Below, piece after piece: positions 10,602 through 19,621 of a stretch of 64,000 nt of DNA. A program made the translations under genes and the position numbers. Origin of the DNA: Acinetobacter sp. ANC 4169. Lineage in GTDB: Bacteria; Pseudomonadota; Gammaproteobacteria; Pseudomonadales; Moraxellaceae. The first letter of the stretch is position 1, and each line of letters begins with the position of its first letter. The notes below the pieces were generated by a model. That model made no database searches and was not told the DNA's origin. It saw only the letters and a list, made by a program, of their open reading frames with translations. Where the stretch lies: NCBI RefSeq assembly GCF_002135355.1, contig NZ_NEGE01000017.1, forward strand, positions 1 to 64,000. The letters are read 5' to 3'.

Positions 10602-11441
10602 ATGTTAGAGATCGCACTAGGCTCGGCATTGATGTATTACGCTGCCAAAGAAGCCTTTGAAATTAAGAAAAAACCAGCAGAAGCGGTTTATTACACCGAA
10701 ACTTTAGATTCTCGGCAAGATTCCTTCAATCGAATGCATCGGGAAGCAGTTCTTATTAAGCCAGCAATGGAAGATCAATTCAGGGGGATTGTTCGTCAAG
10801 CCTATGACTATAGCTGTGGGTCAGCTGCATTAACGACTTTATTGAATGGTTATGTTGATGTTGGTGTAACCATGACAGAACAACAAGTTATGAATGGTTT
10901 GCTTAAATTTGGCGAGACCGAGAAAATTGTTGAACGACGTAGTTTTTCTTTACTTGATATGAAACGCTTTGTTGGGGCAATCGGTTTTGAAAGTGGTGGA
11001 TACAAAGGCGAATTTTCCGATTTGGTTAAACAAGGTCAACCGGCAATTGTTCCAATTTCTTATGCAGGTTTTAAGCATTTTGTAGTGTTTAAAGCGTACA
11101 AGAATGGCCGTGTTTATGTGGCTGACCCTGCATTGGGTAATATCAGTTTTGATGAAACGCGTTTCAAAGATATCTGGGAAAACAATACCTTGTTTTTAAT
11201 TAATGTCGCACCTGAAAAAAGAAAAAATTTATTGGCACTTCAAGATGCAGATTTACGACATGTCGAAGATGCAACTGTGAATCGCTATGCTTTTGTTGAT
11301 ATGCAGTATCCACAATTTTATATGGAAAAAATTGCAGATAAAGCTTCAACGATTCGTTTGGATAAGAATTTAAATTCAGACTCAGAGCAGTTTGGTGAAC
11401 CAACATATAATTTCTTACGTCTTTATTACAAAAGTAAATAG
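10602..11441 (+). CDS. filB: C39-like cysteine peptidase FilB
   Basis: The 279-residue product contains a papain-fold C39-type peptidase domain at about residues 60-205. The likely nucleophile is Cys in YDYSCGSAALTTLLNGY, the His is in GFKHFVVFKAY and the Asp in VYVADPALGNISF. C39 domains are usually fused to ABC exporters and cut double-glycine leaders; here the domain stands alone, with only a short hydrophobic N-terminal stretch (LEIALGSALMYYAA) that could anchor it. A C-terminal part of about 75 residues is unassigned. Its substrate is unknown; FilA or another Fil protein is an inference from context. The ribosome binding site is weak. Confidence 0.75.
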   Translation: MLEIALGSALMYYAAKEAFEIKKKPAEAVYYTETLDSRQDSFNRMHREAVLIKPAMEDQFRGIVRQAYDYSCGSAALTTLLNGYVDVGVTMTEQQVMNGLLKFGETEKIVERRSFSLLDMKRFVGAIGFESGGYKGEFSDLVKQGQPAIVPISYAGFKHFVVFKAYKNGRVYVADPALGNISFDETRFKDIWENNTLFLINVAPEKRKNLLALQDADLRHVEDATVNRYAFVDMQYPQFYMEKIADKASTIRLDKNLNSDSEQFGEPTYNFLRLYYKSK

Positions 11442-11487
11442 CGTATAAAAGTAGCAGATTAAAAAAATAAAAATGGTGGGATGGAAT

Positions 11488-12723
11488 ATGAATCGTAAAT
11501 GGATGAACAAAACTTTATTGGCTTTGAGTGTTCAAATGGCAATAGGGGTGGCATATGCAGCAGAAGAACCTGTACTTGGAGAATATGAGGTTGTAGATCA
11601 ACAGGAAACAGAAGTTGAATCTACCTCGTCACAGCCTGCAAATACGCAAACGGTAGCAGCTGTAAATGCTGAAGTAGAAGAGCCGGCACTCGGTGAATAT
11701 GAAGCTGTTGATGAACAAGTTGATAATACCCTATCAACACCGCCAGCCGATAATAGTGCTACCGCGCAATCACAACCAGCCGATGTAAATTCACAAGCTT
11801 CTTCTGCCTTGCAACAGCAAGAAGGGGATGCAAATAAAGAAGCAAACCTGCAAGAGGTTTTTACCTCAAATGAAAGACAATATTCATTAATTAAAAAAGG
11901 TGATATTTCATCTTATTATGATATTGATTACACCTATTATCGTGATACACAAATTGATGCTGAAATGTCTAAAGGTCAGCTCTATCAACTTCGTGTTCAA
12001 GAAAATGCAACACATTCCATTACCAATACATTTACTGGACAGTATGGCATTTTAGATAATTTGACATTTACTGCTTCAGTCCCTTTAGTTGCTAAAACAG
12101 ATTTATTAAAAGATACCTCTACAGCAGGTTTAGGTGATATTTCTTTTGGTGCACGCTGGGAGCCATTTCCACTAAAAGCAGGCAGATTGCCACTCATTTT
12201 ATTCGGTAATATTTCAACCAAAACGGGTGATAGTCCTTATGAAATTAACGCAGCTGATGATTTAGCGACAGGTAAAGGCTATTACTCTGCAGGTATCGGT
12301 GCAAGTACACGTAAGTATATTGATCCTGTTGTACTTTTCGCTTCCGTTTCAGCTAACTATGGTTTTAAGGAATCAGGGCTGAACCAGCGCCGTGGTACTC
12401 GCGTGATTGATGAGTTTGAACCAGGAATCAGCGGTGGTTTTGCTTTAGGCTTCGCTTATTCATTTAACTATGATGTGTCTATGACCATGTCATATCAACA
12501 AAGTTTTAATACCGGTTCACAATTTACTTATACTTCGGGTGAAAGTTATTCACCGGCGGATCAGACCAGTTCCACTTTAGCAATTTCATTGGGTGTTCGT
12601 GTTTCACCTGAGACCATTGTCAACGGAACTGTGGGTATAGGCTTAACAGAAGATGCTCCAGATGTATCGTTAGGTCTGTCATTCCCACTTGATATTTTAG
12701 GTTTCGGTAAGAAACTTCGCTAA
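11488..12723 (+). CDS. filC: Outer-membrane beta-barrel protein FilC
   Basis: The 411-residue product has a signal peptide (MNRKWMNKTLLALSVQMAIGVAYA), a low-complexity linker of about 100 residues rich in E, Q, A and S, then a C-terminal barrel-like domain with alternating aromatic strands (YGILDNLTFTASVPLVAKT, LGDISFGARWEP, LFGNISTKTGD). It resembles the 'phenol degradation meta-pathway' type OMPs. The linker holds two copies of EEPxLGEYExVDxQ. I prefer ATG 11488 because GGGATGG precedes it, rather than ATG 11473. It lies between filB (46 bases) and filD (12 bases), so it is in one transcript with them. Confidence 0.7.
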   Translation: MNRKWMNKTLLALSVQMAIGVAYAAEEPVLGEYEVVDQQETEVESTSSQPANTQTVAAVNAEVEEPALGEYEAVDEQVDNTLSTPPADNSATAQSQPADVNSQASSALQQQEGDANKEANLQEVFTSNERQYSLIKKGDISSYYDIDYTYYRDTQIDAEMSKGQLYQLRVQENATHSITNTFTGQYGILDNLTFTASVPLVAKTDLLKDTSTAGLGDISFGARWEPFPLKAGRLPLILFGNISTKTGDSPYEINAADDLATGKGYYSAGIGASTRKYIDPVVLFASVSANYGFKESGLNQRRGTRVIDEFEPGISGGFALGFAYSFNYDVSMTMSYQQSFNTGSQFTYTSGESYSPADQTSSTLAISLGVRVSPETIVNGTVGIGLTEDAPDVSLGLSFPLDILGFGKKLR

Positions 12724-12735
12724 GAGGGTAGTCGT

Positions 12736-14400
12736 ATGTATAAGATTCGACTTCGCCCGTTAGCTGCAGCAATTATCGTATCGGGCTGTTCAAGTGCAAC
12801 TTTTGCTCAATTAGGTACCAACTTATCTGTTGATATTCGATCATTGAGTATGGGGAATGCTGTTACTGCAGATCCTCCAGGAATTAGTGCAATTCATTTT
12901 AACCCTGCAGCCTTGACCAAAATTGAAGGTCTGCAAACCGATGTACAAGGGATTCTTGCTAATTTTGATATTAAACGCGAATTTTCAGTTCCTGCGGGTT
13001 ATAACGTATTTGGCTATTCAGATGACCCGATGGTGTGTAATGACGGACCAGAGGTTTCTTCCGATTTATGTACCGACTTTAAAGGTACAGTCAATGGGGA
13101 TGTAGAATACGTAAGTTTATACGTTCCTGTATTGAAAAAAATGGTTGATCTTGGTGAAGGTCTACCCATGGCAGCACCTACAGCAGGTATTGCTTATAAT
13201 CCACCGGGCTCTAAAACAACTTTTGCAACGGCGATGTATGCACCTTTGGTTGCCGGTTTTGGTGCCGAAAATGGTAATCCTGGGAATTATATGGGGCAAC
13301 AAGTTGCTCTAGAAAGGATTACCTATTTATCTCCATCTATTGCATATCAAGTGAATGATGAGTTATCTGTGGGTGCTTCTATTGGTATGTCATACCAAGC
13401 CATTGGTTTAAAAACGGATTTGCGTTTTCCCAATGAATTAATTGGTATGTTACGAATGATTGATGAAGTCGTTTGTACACCTTTTAAAGAAAACTCGGAC
13501 ATTATTACCGACATTCTGTTGCTAGGGATGTGTAATACCGAAGAAGGCATGAATCCATTTGGCAAGTTTGGTCAATTGCAACTTTCCATGGAACAATCGC
13601 TTAGCCCAAGTTATAACTTAGGTGTAATGTGGGAGCCGACTGACGATTTTAGCTTTGGTATGGTATATCAAAGTGCGGCAAAAATGCGTTTAAAAGGTAA
13701 ATACCACATTGATAATGCAAAGGCTCCTCGTGAGCTGATTAATGGTTTAATGTCATCTCCTACGGGCCAAATTCTTGCTGCAATTTTAGGTTTCCCGAAT
13801 TCTATACCTGCAAGCGAGTCTGGGCTTGTTTCAATGGATTTTGAATATCCAGCACATTTTCAGGCGGGAATAAAATATAAGGTTTTACCTGATTTACAAG
13901 TTAATTTTGATGTAGGCTGGACAGACTATAAAGCTTGGGACAAGTTTAAGTTTGAATTTGACCGACAAGTTTCAGCATTAAAAATTGCTAAATTATTATC
14001 TGAAAATATTGGGGATAGCTCTCTTGCACTTCCGCTGGCATTTACTTCACCTTGGAATTTTGGCATAGGTGTGGAGTATTCGGCAACGGATCGTTTGAAA
14101 TTACGAGCCGGTTATGAACCTCGTAGCAGTGCAATTCCTGATAATAAGCGAAATACAATGGTTCCGATTAACAATGCACAATTGTTTGGGCTAGGTGTAG
14201 GCTATCGTTTTGATGCAGATACCGATTTAGATTTATCGATTGGTTTTTTACGTAGTAAAGATAATATTCCGGCAAATACAAGTAGTCTGTCAAACCAAAC
14301 GGGTGTAAATAACATTCTGTTAAATCCATATGCAGGTTTAAATGTTAAAACGGATACCAAAGTTACGATTTTAGGATTGAACTATAGAACACGATGGTAG
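12736..14400 (+). CDS. filD: FadL/OmpP1-family outer-membrane protein FilD
   Basis: The 554 residues match the OmpP1/FadL/TodX family of long-chain fatty acid or hydrophobic-compound channels, although somewhat longer. After the signal peptide come SMGNAVTADPPGISAIHFNPAALTKIEGLQ, the typical FadL N-terminal plug region, and a long series of barrel strands ending in an aromatic C-terminus (NYRTRW). The start of the mature protein is unclear: the signal contains SGCSSATFAQ, with either a lipobox-like VSGC or a signal peptidase I site at FAQ. Its substrate is unknown. It overlaps filE's open frame by seven bases. Confidence 0.72.
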   Translation: MYKIRLRPLAAAIIVSGCSSATFAQLGTNLSVDIRSLSMGNAVTADPPGISAIHFNPAALTKIEGLQTDVQGILANFDIKREFSVPAGYNVFGYSDDPMVCNDGPEVSSDLCTDFKGTVNGDVEYVSLYVPVLKKMVDLGEGLPMAAPTAGIAYNPPGSKTTFATAMYAPLVAGFGAENGNPGNYMGQQVALERITYLSPSIAYQVNDELSVGASIGMSYQAIGLKTDLRFPNELIGMLRMIDEVVCTPFKENSDIITDILLLGMCNTEEGMNPFGKFGQLQLSMEQSLSPSYNLGVMWEPTDDFSFGMVYQSAAKMRLKGKYHIDNAKAPRELINGLMSSPTGQILAAILGFPNSIPASESGLVSMDFEYPAHFQAGIKYKVLPDLQVNFDVGWTDYKAWDKFKFEFDRQVSALKIAKLLSENIGDSSLALPLAFTSPWNFGIGVEYSATDRLKLRAGYEPRSSAIPDNKRNTMVPINNAQLFGLGVGYRFDADTDLDLSIGFLRSKDNIPANTSSLSNQTGVNNILLNPYAGLNVKTDTKVTILGLNYRTRW

Positions 14401-14414
14401 GTAAATTGAAAATA

Positions 14415-15590
14415 ATGAAAGGGAATTCATTGGTGAAATCGATACTTACACTATGTATGGTGCAGGTATCATTTTCGCATGCGGGCGAGTTTTATACTAT
14501 TATTGGGCCAGATGGCCGACCTATGGTGGTACAGCAAAAATCTCAGCCCAAAAATAGAGAAACTGAGGTAAATAAATCTGCATCAGCAGATACTATTGTT
14601 CAAGAAAATCAATCAGTCCATTCCTCAATTAATCAATCTGAAATTAAGACTGCTGCTACTCAAACAACCCCATCATTGCAACTAAAGGCGGAAAATAAAG
14701 TAGTAGTTCAAAATGCCAAAAAAACAGCTTCTACCCATCTTGATGTGGCTAAAATACCGCAAGCGAAGTATGTAGAACCTAAAACTGAGGAAAAGGAAAA
14801 AGCTGTATTACAGCCTCAATCCAACCCTAAAAAGGTGGAAGAAACTATACATCTCGCGACCAGTACAGCTAAAGAAGCTAAAAATGCGGAAAACTATGTA
14901 ACGATTGATGGTACGCAATATATAAAAAATGAATATCTGGAAGACCAGGAATTTAATCTGGAAGGTAAGAAGCGTTTTTATGCTATGCCCGAAGGTATAA
15001 TCGATACTAAGCATGGGGCGACACGTTTACAAATGGTTGAGCGTGAAAAAGGGGTGAGTAAATCCTTGCTGCAATCGATTTTTAAAAAGAATCAAAAGCA
15101 GGATACTGGTCCCATTACATTGTCATCGACCTATTATAGGGTTTCTCAAGTAGATGCTGTTAAAAGTTTAGGCCAACAATGTATTCAGGATAAAAAAATT
15201 AAAAATGCGAAAACTGTCAGTTTGGATAAAGAAGTCAATGTCTGGCCGCGTGCACCATTAAAAGATCAATTTGATTTTGAAATTGTGAAAGTTTCCAATG
15301 CCATTCAGAATGTTCAGATTAATTCGTATGCTTCACGGCAACAGAATCCGACCTTTTATTGGCCCTTTGTAGTTTTTTTAGATTCAAGTGGTTGTGTACT
15401 TGAGGGTGCAGGAGGTTTTAAAAATCATGAAGCTGCTGACTCATTTACTACACATCAAAAAATTGAAGGAATTGTTCATATTCCTTCTCAAAGCCAATAT
15501 TTATTATTGACTCCTTTAGCCAGTGCGATAGATTTGGAAAACAAGGCACTCACTAACCAGGGTCAATTAAAATTAATAGCAATTCGCTAA
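14415..15590 (+). CDS. filE: Putative secreted/periplasmic protein FilE
   Basis: The protein has a signal peptide (MKGNSLVKSILTLCMVQVSFSHA), a DUF4124-like start to the mature chain (GEFYTIIGPDGRPMVVQQ), a long K/E/T/Q-rich low-complexity linker to about residue 150, and a C-terminal domain with two or three cysteines (GQQCIQDKK, DSSGCVLEGAGGF). I recognise it as FilE only by cluster position and signal. The frame opens at ATG 14394, inside filD; ATG 14415 and GTG 14433 (preceded by AAAGGGA) are other possible starts. It seems to be made for the cell envelope, and no enzymatic motif was seen. Confidence 0.65.
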   Translation: MKGNSLVKSILTLCMVQVSFSHAGEFYTIIGPDGRPMVVQQKSQPKNRETEVNKSASADTIVQENQSVHSSINQSEIKTAATQTTPSLQLKAENKVVVQNAKKTASTHLDVAKIPQAKYVEPKTEEKEKAVLQPQSNPKKVEETIHLATSTAKEAKNAENYVTIDGTQYIKNEYLEDQEFNLEGKKRFYAMPEGIIDTKHGATRLQMVEREKGVSKSLLQSIFKKNQKQDTGPITLSSTYYRVSQVDAVKSLGQQCIQDKKIKNAKTVSLDKEVNVWPRAPLKDQFDFEIVKVSNAIQNVQINSYASRQQNPTFYWPFVVFLDSSGCVLEGAGGFKNHEAADSFTTHQKIEGIVHIPSQSQYLLLTPLASAIDLENKALTNQGQLKLIAIR

Positions 15591-15611
15591 GGATATAAGA
15601 AGAGAATTAGG

Positions 15612-17573
15612 ATGAAAAATAAATATTTACTCCCTTTTGCCCTCACTACATTGATGGCAGCATTAAGTGGTTGTGGCGGTGAAAGTGCCAATGTTATTCC
15701 TGAAGCCTATGATTCAAGTACGGAAAATGGTGCATGTACTGTAGGTAGTGACGGATGTGTGGAATTTGCATTAGATTATCCGCTTGATGGACTTAATTTT
15801 AAGTGTAGCAGTGATACGACTAACAGCTTTATTTCTCTTATAGATTTAGCCAATAATGTGGCTACCGGTAGCTGTAGGACAGGTGATAAAGTCAATTTCT
15901 TTATTAAAGGTGAAAAAGATAAACAGATTAATCTGGGAACGGTGGATTTAAGTAAAATTGCGCTGGTCAGTACTACAGGGCAAATTCCACGATTGACCAT
16001 TTTAGATATTGCGCAAGGGATAAAGAATCAGTCTGCAATAAATCTAGATCAGAATGATGCAACAGTTAGGGTTGCAATGAGTCTGGTAAAAATTTTGCAA
16101 GTGTTAGCCTTGGAAGATAATAAAATTGTTGAGCCTACAGATATTCAGGCTTTATATATTACAGATGCAATGCGGACAAAATTAGATCTGATTTTAAATT
16201 CAGTCACGACTCAACAAATCATCAATGGTGAATATGTAGCAATTATTAAGCCATGGGTTGATGTCAGCAAAATCACGGATGATCAGGCATTTGAAGTGGT
16301 GAAAAAATTAATAACAATTTCCAATGCGGCAGTATATCAACCAGAGTTTTCTTTATTTTCTACCAGTGGTGTAGTTGGAAACTTGCTGTCTGGTTCGGAT
16401 GGTTTGGTCGGTTGTAATAAAGATATTTGCAGTGCAACCGATACATCGACCAAGTTTTTATTTGGGCATTTCATGTTAATTACTGACCGCCAGGGTTATA
16501 CGCTGGGTAGTGGTTTACAATGGCGGGGCACTATTGATAAGCAATTAACTGCACTCAGTTCCGTGAATGCTGAATTGATTCGAAATACAAGACCGATGCG
16601 GATGACCGCTGCAGCGCAATCTCACTGGATTAATCCGATCAGCAAACAAATTGACCAGGATTACCAGTTTGATGTGGGGGATGTGAACTCACAACCGCTC
16701 ATTGTTAATCAGGGCAAACTCTACAATGATTATATGATTGCTGGGAAAGAAAAATTCTATAAATTATTAACCAAGAAAACCACATTGACTGCCAGTGATT
16801 TACTGGATTTTGGCCAATGGCAGCAAAATATTAATTCAGGTGAGGTATATAAAGGTAGTTTAGACCTGTATAAAATTTTCCCTATTACCTATCTGGATAA
16901 AAAAGTCTTTAAATCGGTGAATAACGTGGCCTTAGGAGATAAATATGTCTTCCCGTTGTATGCCGATTTAACATTTAAATTTACACAGACTTCTGTGTCT
17001 GATGTAAAGCTAGGGATTGTTATTGACCGTAATGGTGATATCCGTACCAATATGAAGCCTGGCTATACTGAAAATGATATGTCTACAGATGCAGTAAATG
17101 GCTGTAGTGGTGAAGATATACTTCCGAGTTCATTTAAGGATACAAATGATGTGCAGCAATACCGTTTAGGCACAATTGCCCGTACCTTCACTCCAGAGCA
17201 AGCGATTTCTATACGTATGATTTTAGCGGGTGAAGTATTTAGAAAAATTGATGGTGCCTTGGTCGGAATGAATTCTTCCATTAAAACATCATCTGATTCA
17301 TCCTCTGAAAATATTGTTGTGGGAGGGGCATTATTGCGTTTGACCAACCTGTTGGATCCGACACTGCCAACTGGACAAAAACCACCCGCAATAAGCTTTA
17401 GCAACTCGGACAATGGTACGGTGCAGTGGGGGAATACCTTGGCGAGTTTCCAAGGTATTTATAATGCAAACAACACAACTTCGGCGACAGATAATGATAA
17501 AGCGCTGGCAAAACTGAATGGCGGGACTTTGCAACTGTCTTTAGCGCCATGCTATACGATACAAGCCAAGTAA
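15612..17573 (+). CDS. filF: Putative lipoprotein FilF
   Basis: The 653-residue product starts with a lipoprotein signal: MKNKYLLPFALTTLMAALSG followed by the lipobox Cys (LSGC), then GGESANV. With no Asp at +2 it is likely sent to the outer membrane. The mature chain contains several Cys pairs (NGACTVGSDGC, LVGCNKDIC), which suggests disulfides. No known domain could be recognised; the protein is annotated in Acinetobacter as putative pilus assembly protein FilF. It ends the fil cluster, and a good terminator follows 8 bases downstream. Confidence 0.7.
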   Translation: MKNKYLLPFALTTLMAALSGCGGESANVIPEAYDSSTENGACTVGSDGCVEFALDYPLDGLNFKCSSDTTNSFISLIDLANNVATGSCRTGDKVNFFIKGEKDKQINLGTVDLSKIALVSTTGQIPRLTILDIAQGIKNQSAINLDQNDATVRVAMSLVKILQVLALEDNKIVEPTDIQALYITDAMRTKLDLILNSVTTQQIINGEYVAIIKPWVDVSKITDDQAFEVVKKLITISNAAVYQPEFSLFSTSGVVGNLLSGSDGLVGCNKDICSATDTSTKFLFGHFMLITDRQGYTLGSGLQWRGTIDKQLTALSSVNAELIRNTRPMRMTAAAQSHWINPISKQIDQDYQFDVGDVNSQPLIVNQGKLYNDYMIAGKEKFYKLLTKKTTLTASDLLDFGQWQQNINSGEVYKGSLDLYKIFPITYLDKKVFKSVNNVALGDKYVFPLYADLTFKFTQTSVSDVKLGIVIDRNGDIRTNMKPGYTENDMSTDAVNGCSGEDILPSSFKDTNDVQQYRLGTIARTFTPEQAISIRMILAGEVFRKIDGALVGMNSSIKTSSDSSSENIVVGGALLRLTNLLDPTLPTGQKPPAISFSNSDNGTVQWGNTLASFQGIYNANNTTSATDNDKALAKLNGGTLQLSLAPCYTIQAK

Positions 17574-17580
17574 ATGAAAA

Positions 17581-17608
17581 AAAAGCCCATCTCATGATGG
17601 GCTTTTTT
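17581..17608 (+). terminator. fil operon terminator (bidirectional)
   Basis: AAAAGCCCATC / GATGGGCTTTT with the loop TCAT, flanked by A and T runs, lies between convergent filF and the Nudix gene and can serve both. Confidence 0.92.
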
Positions 17609-17633
17609 ATTGCAGGTTAAAAGTTAGAAAATT

Positions 17634-18188
17634 TTAACCGGTATGATCTAAACGGGTACCTAAAGTTTCTAAATGCATATCAAATGAACCAGTTTTACGG
17701 TCTGCAAAATAATGTCTTAAGGTCCATTCTACGCTTGGAAAAGCAAGTTCAGTCCAGGGAATTTCATGTTCTTCAAATAAACGTGATTCAATGGTCTCTT
17801 CACCTGCACCGAATATCCCGTTCACTAAATTGGCTTTAAACAGCACATAAATTTGCCCAATTCGGGGGATGTTGTACATACAGTAAAGTTGTTCAATTTC
17901 GACTTCAGCTTCAGCTTCTTCCCGAGTTTCTCTGGCAGCGCCTTGTTCCATGGTTTCAAACAGTTCCATATAACCAGCAGGCAGGGTCCATAAACCATAG
18001 CGTGGTTCAATGGCACGGCGGCAAAGCAAAACTTTATTTTCCCACAATACAAGTGCACCGCAAATCACTTTGGGATTGACATAATGAATATTACCGCAAT
18101 CTGTACAAACACGGCGTAGTTGATGGTCGCCGAGTGGAATTTTTTCCGTTGTTTTATGTCCGCAAATTACACAGAAATTCATATTCAT
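17634..18188 (-). CDS. Nudix hydrolase with N-terminal zinc ribbon
   Basis: The 184-residue protein has an N-terminal zinc ribbon of two Cys pairs (CVIC and CTDC) and a Nudix domain with the Nudix box spread over GYMELFETMEQGAARETREE and the following AEAEV, which holds the metal-binding REtrEEA core. Such zinc-ribbon Nudix proteins resemble NudC in layout but are shorter than NAD pyrophosphatases, so the substrate cannot be named. The frame opens at a TTG (18194); ATG 18188 or ATG 18182 are likelier starts. The ribosome binding site is poor in each case. Confidence 0.85.
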   Translation of the reverse strand: MNMNFCVICGHKTTEKIPLGDHQLRRVCTDCGNIHYVNPKVICGALVLWENKVLLCRRAIEPRYGLWTLPAGYMELFETMEQGAARETREEAEAEVEIEQLYCMYNIPRIGQIYVLFKANLVNGIFGAGEETIESRLFEEHEIPWTELAFPSVEWTLRHYFADRKTGSFDMHLETLGTRLDHTG

Positions 18189-18307
18189 CGTCAATGATAA
18201 AGGTGTTGATCAGCATAACTGAAAAATCCAAATTTGGCATCATTTCTATCCTTTGGAATAAAAATTCAGCTATGATGAAATAAAGAAGGTAGCAGGAGCA
18301 GTAACAC

Positions 18308-18925
18308 ATGGATGACTACTCATTAATACAATTATTACAGCACAGGTTGCGCTTTTCTACGCGTATAAAGCCTGCTCAGGCTGCTGTACTAATTGCGATT
18401 ACCGATGAGTCCGATCCCAAAGTTTTGCTGACGCGCCGTTCTTTATATTTATCTAACCATGCCGGAGAGGTTTCTTTTCCGGGCGGGAAAAGAGATCCAC
18501 AAGATACCAGTAACATTGTGGTGGCTTTGCGCGAAGCCTATGAGGAAACCGCGCTTAATCCATTTGATGTGCAGTTGATTGGAGATTTGCCCATGCAAAA
18601 AGCCCGTAATGGCATGCTGGTCAAACCTGTGGTTGGATTGATTCCTGCTGAAGTGAAATTGATTCCTCAACCAACTGAAATTGATCGTATTTTTTTTGCA
18701 TCGCTCAGCAGTTTAATGAATGCACCACCTATTCCCTATGAAGTACGATATGCCCATCAGTCCTTGTATTTTCCCAGCATGCGCGTGGAAAATGAAATTG
18801 TCTGGGGCTTAACAGCGCGAATGCTGGTGTCACTGTTTCGGTATGGTTTGGATTATCAAAAGGAATGGCCTTTTTTATTAAATTCGCCTGCTTTTTACGG
18901 CAAAAAAATGAAGCAGACTAGATAA
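18308..18925 (+). CDS. nudL: CoA pyrophosphatase-type Nudix hydrolase
   Basis: The 205-residue protein carries the coenzyme-A pyrophosphatase signature (LLTRRSLYLSNHAGEVSFPGG) directly before the Nudix box (GGKRDPQDTSNIVVALREAY, then EET). This family cleaves CoA to 4'-phosphopantetheine and 3',5'-ADP. The gene is divergent from the zinc-ribbon Nudix gene, with a 119-base intergenic region, and precedes the carbonic-anhydrase-like gene by 34 bases. AGCAGGAGCAG before 18308 supplies the ribosome binding site. Confidence 0.87.
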   Translation: MDDYSLIQLLQHRLRFSTRIKPAQAAVLIAITDESDPKVLLTRRSLYLSNHAGEVSFPGGKRDPQDTSNIVVALREAYEETALNPFDVQLIGDLPMQKARNGMLVKPVVGLIPAEVKLIPQPTEIDRIFFASLSSLMNAPPIPYEVRYAHQSLYFPSMRVENEIVWGLTARMLVSLFRYGLDYQKEWPFLLNSPAFYGKKMKQTR

Positions 18926-18959
18926 ATTCAGTAATATCAAGATCAAGGAAGATGAAAAA

Positions 18960-19490
18960 ATGATGTACAAATTTAAGGGGCATGCACCTCAAGCAACACA
19001 TCAGCCTTGGGATGGCTGGGTGGCAGATACGGCCACAGTGATTGGTCAAGTGGAAATGGGAAAGCAGGTCAGTATCTGGTTTGGTGCAGTGATCCGAGGC
19101 GATAACAGCAAGATTAAACTGGGTGATTTTACCAACGTTCAGGAAAATGCCGTTTTACATACCGATGCCGGCATTGATATGCATATTGGCAGTTATGTCA
19201 CGATAGGGCATCAAGCGATGCTGCATGGCTGTACTATTGGTGATAATAGCTTAATTGGCATTAACAGCGTGATTTTAAATCATGCCGTTATAGGTAAAAA
19301 TTGCATCATCGGTGCCAATGCCTTAATTCCTGAAGGAAAAGTGATTCCTGACAATTCTGTGGTGATGGGTTCACCTGGAAAAATCGTGAAGACTTTAGAT
19401 CAGGCGGCAGAAGTCAAATTAAAAATGAGTGCTATGCACTACGCAGAACATTTCAAGAATTTTCAACATTTAGAACCTGTTGAACTTTAA
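18960..19490 (+). CDS. Gamma-carbonic anhydrase-like hexapeptide protein
   Basis: The 176 residues form a left-handed beta-helix: repeated [LIV]-G-x4 hexapeptides such as VEMGKQVSIWFGAVIRGDN and IGDNSLIGINSVILNHAVIG. The zinc ligands expected of gamma-class anhydrases are present as His in VLHTDAG, and as His in IGHQAMLHG. It is like E. coli YrdA and CaiE/PaaY-type proteins; real carbonic anhydrase activity is not certain for these. AAGGAAG lies eight bases before ATG 18960; ATG 18963 is an alternative. Confidence 0.88.
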   Translation: MMYKFKGHAPQATHQPWDGWVADTATVIGQVEMGKQVSIWFGAVIRGDNSKIKLGDFTNVQENAVLHTDAGIDMHIGSYVTIGHQAMLHGCTIGDNSLIGINSVILNHAVIGKNCIIGANALIPEGKVIPDNSVVMGSPGKIVKTLDQAAEVKLKMSAMHYAEHFKNFQHLEPVEL

Positions 19491-19508
19491 TTTGTAAAGG
19501 ATAGGTTT

Positions 19509-19533
19509 AGCCAAGTATAGACTTGGCTTTTTT
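19509..19533 (+). terminator. Terminator after the gamma-CA-like gene
   Basis: AGCCAAGT / ACTTGGCT with the loop ATAG is followed by a T run. Confidence 0.88.
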
Positions 19534-19621
19534 GTATCCTGCGAATGGAAAATCTCGCCTAGCACGCATGAGTGGAGTATGATATCCGACGTTTTTATAT
19601 GTAAATGAATTAAGGTTGTGC

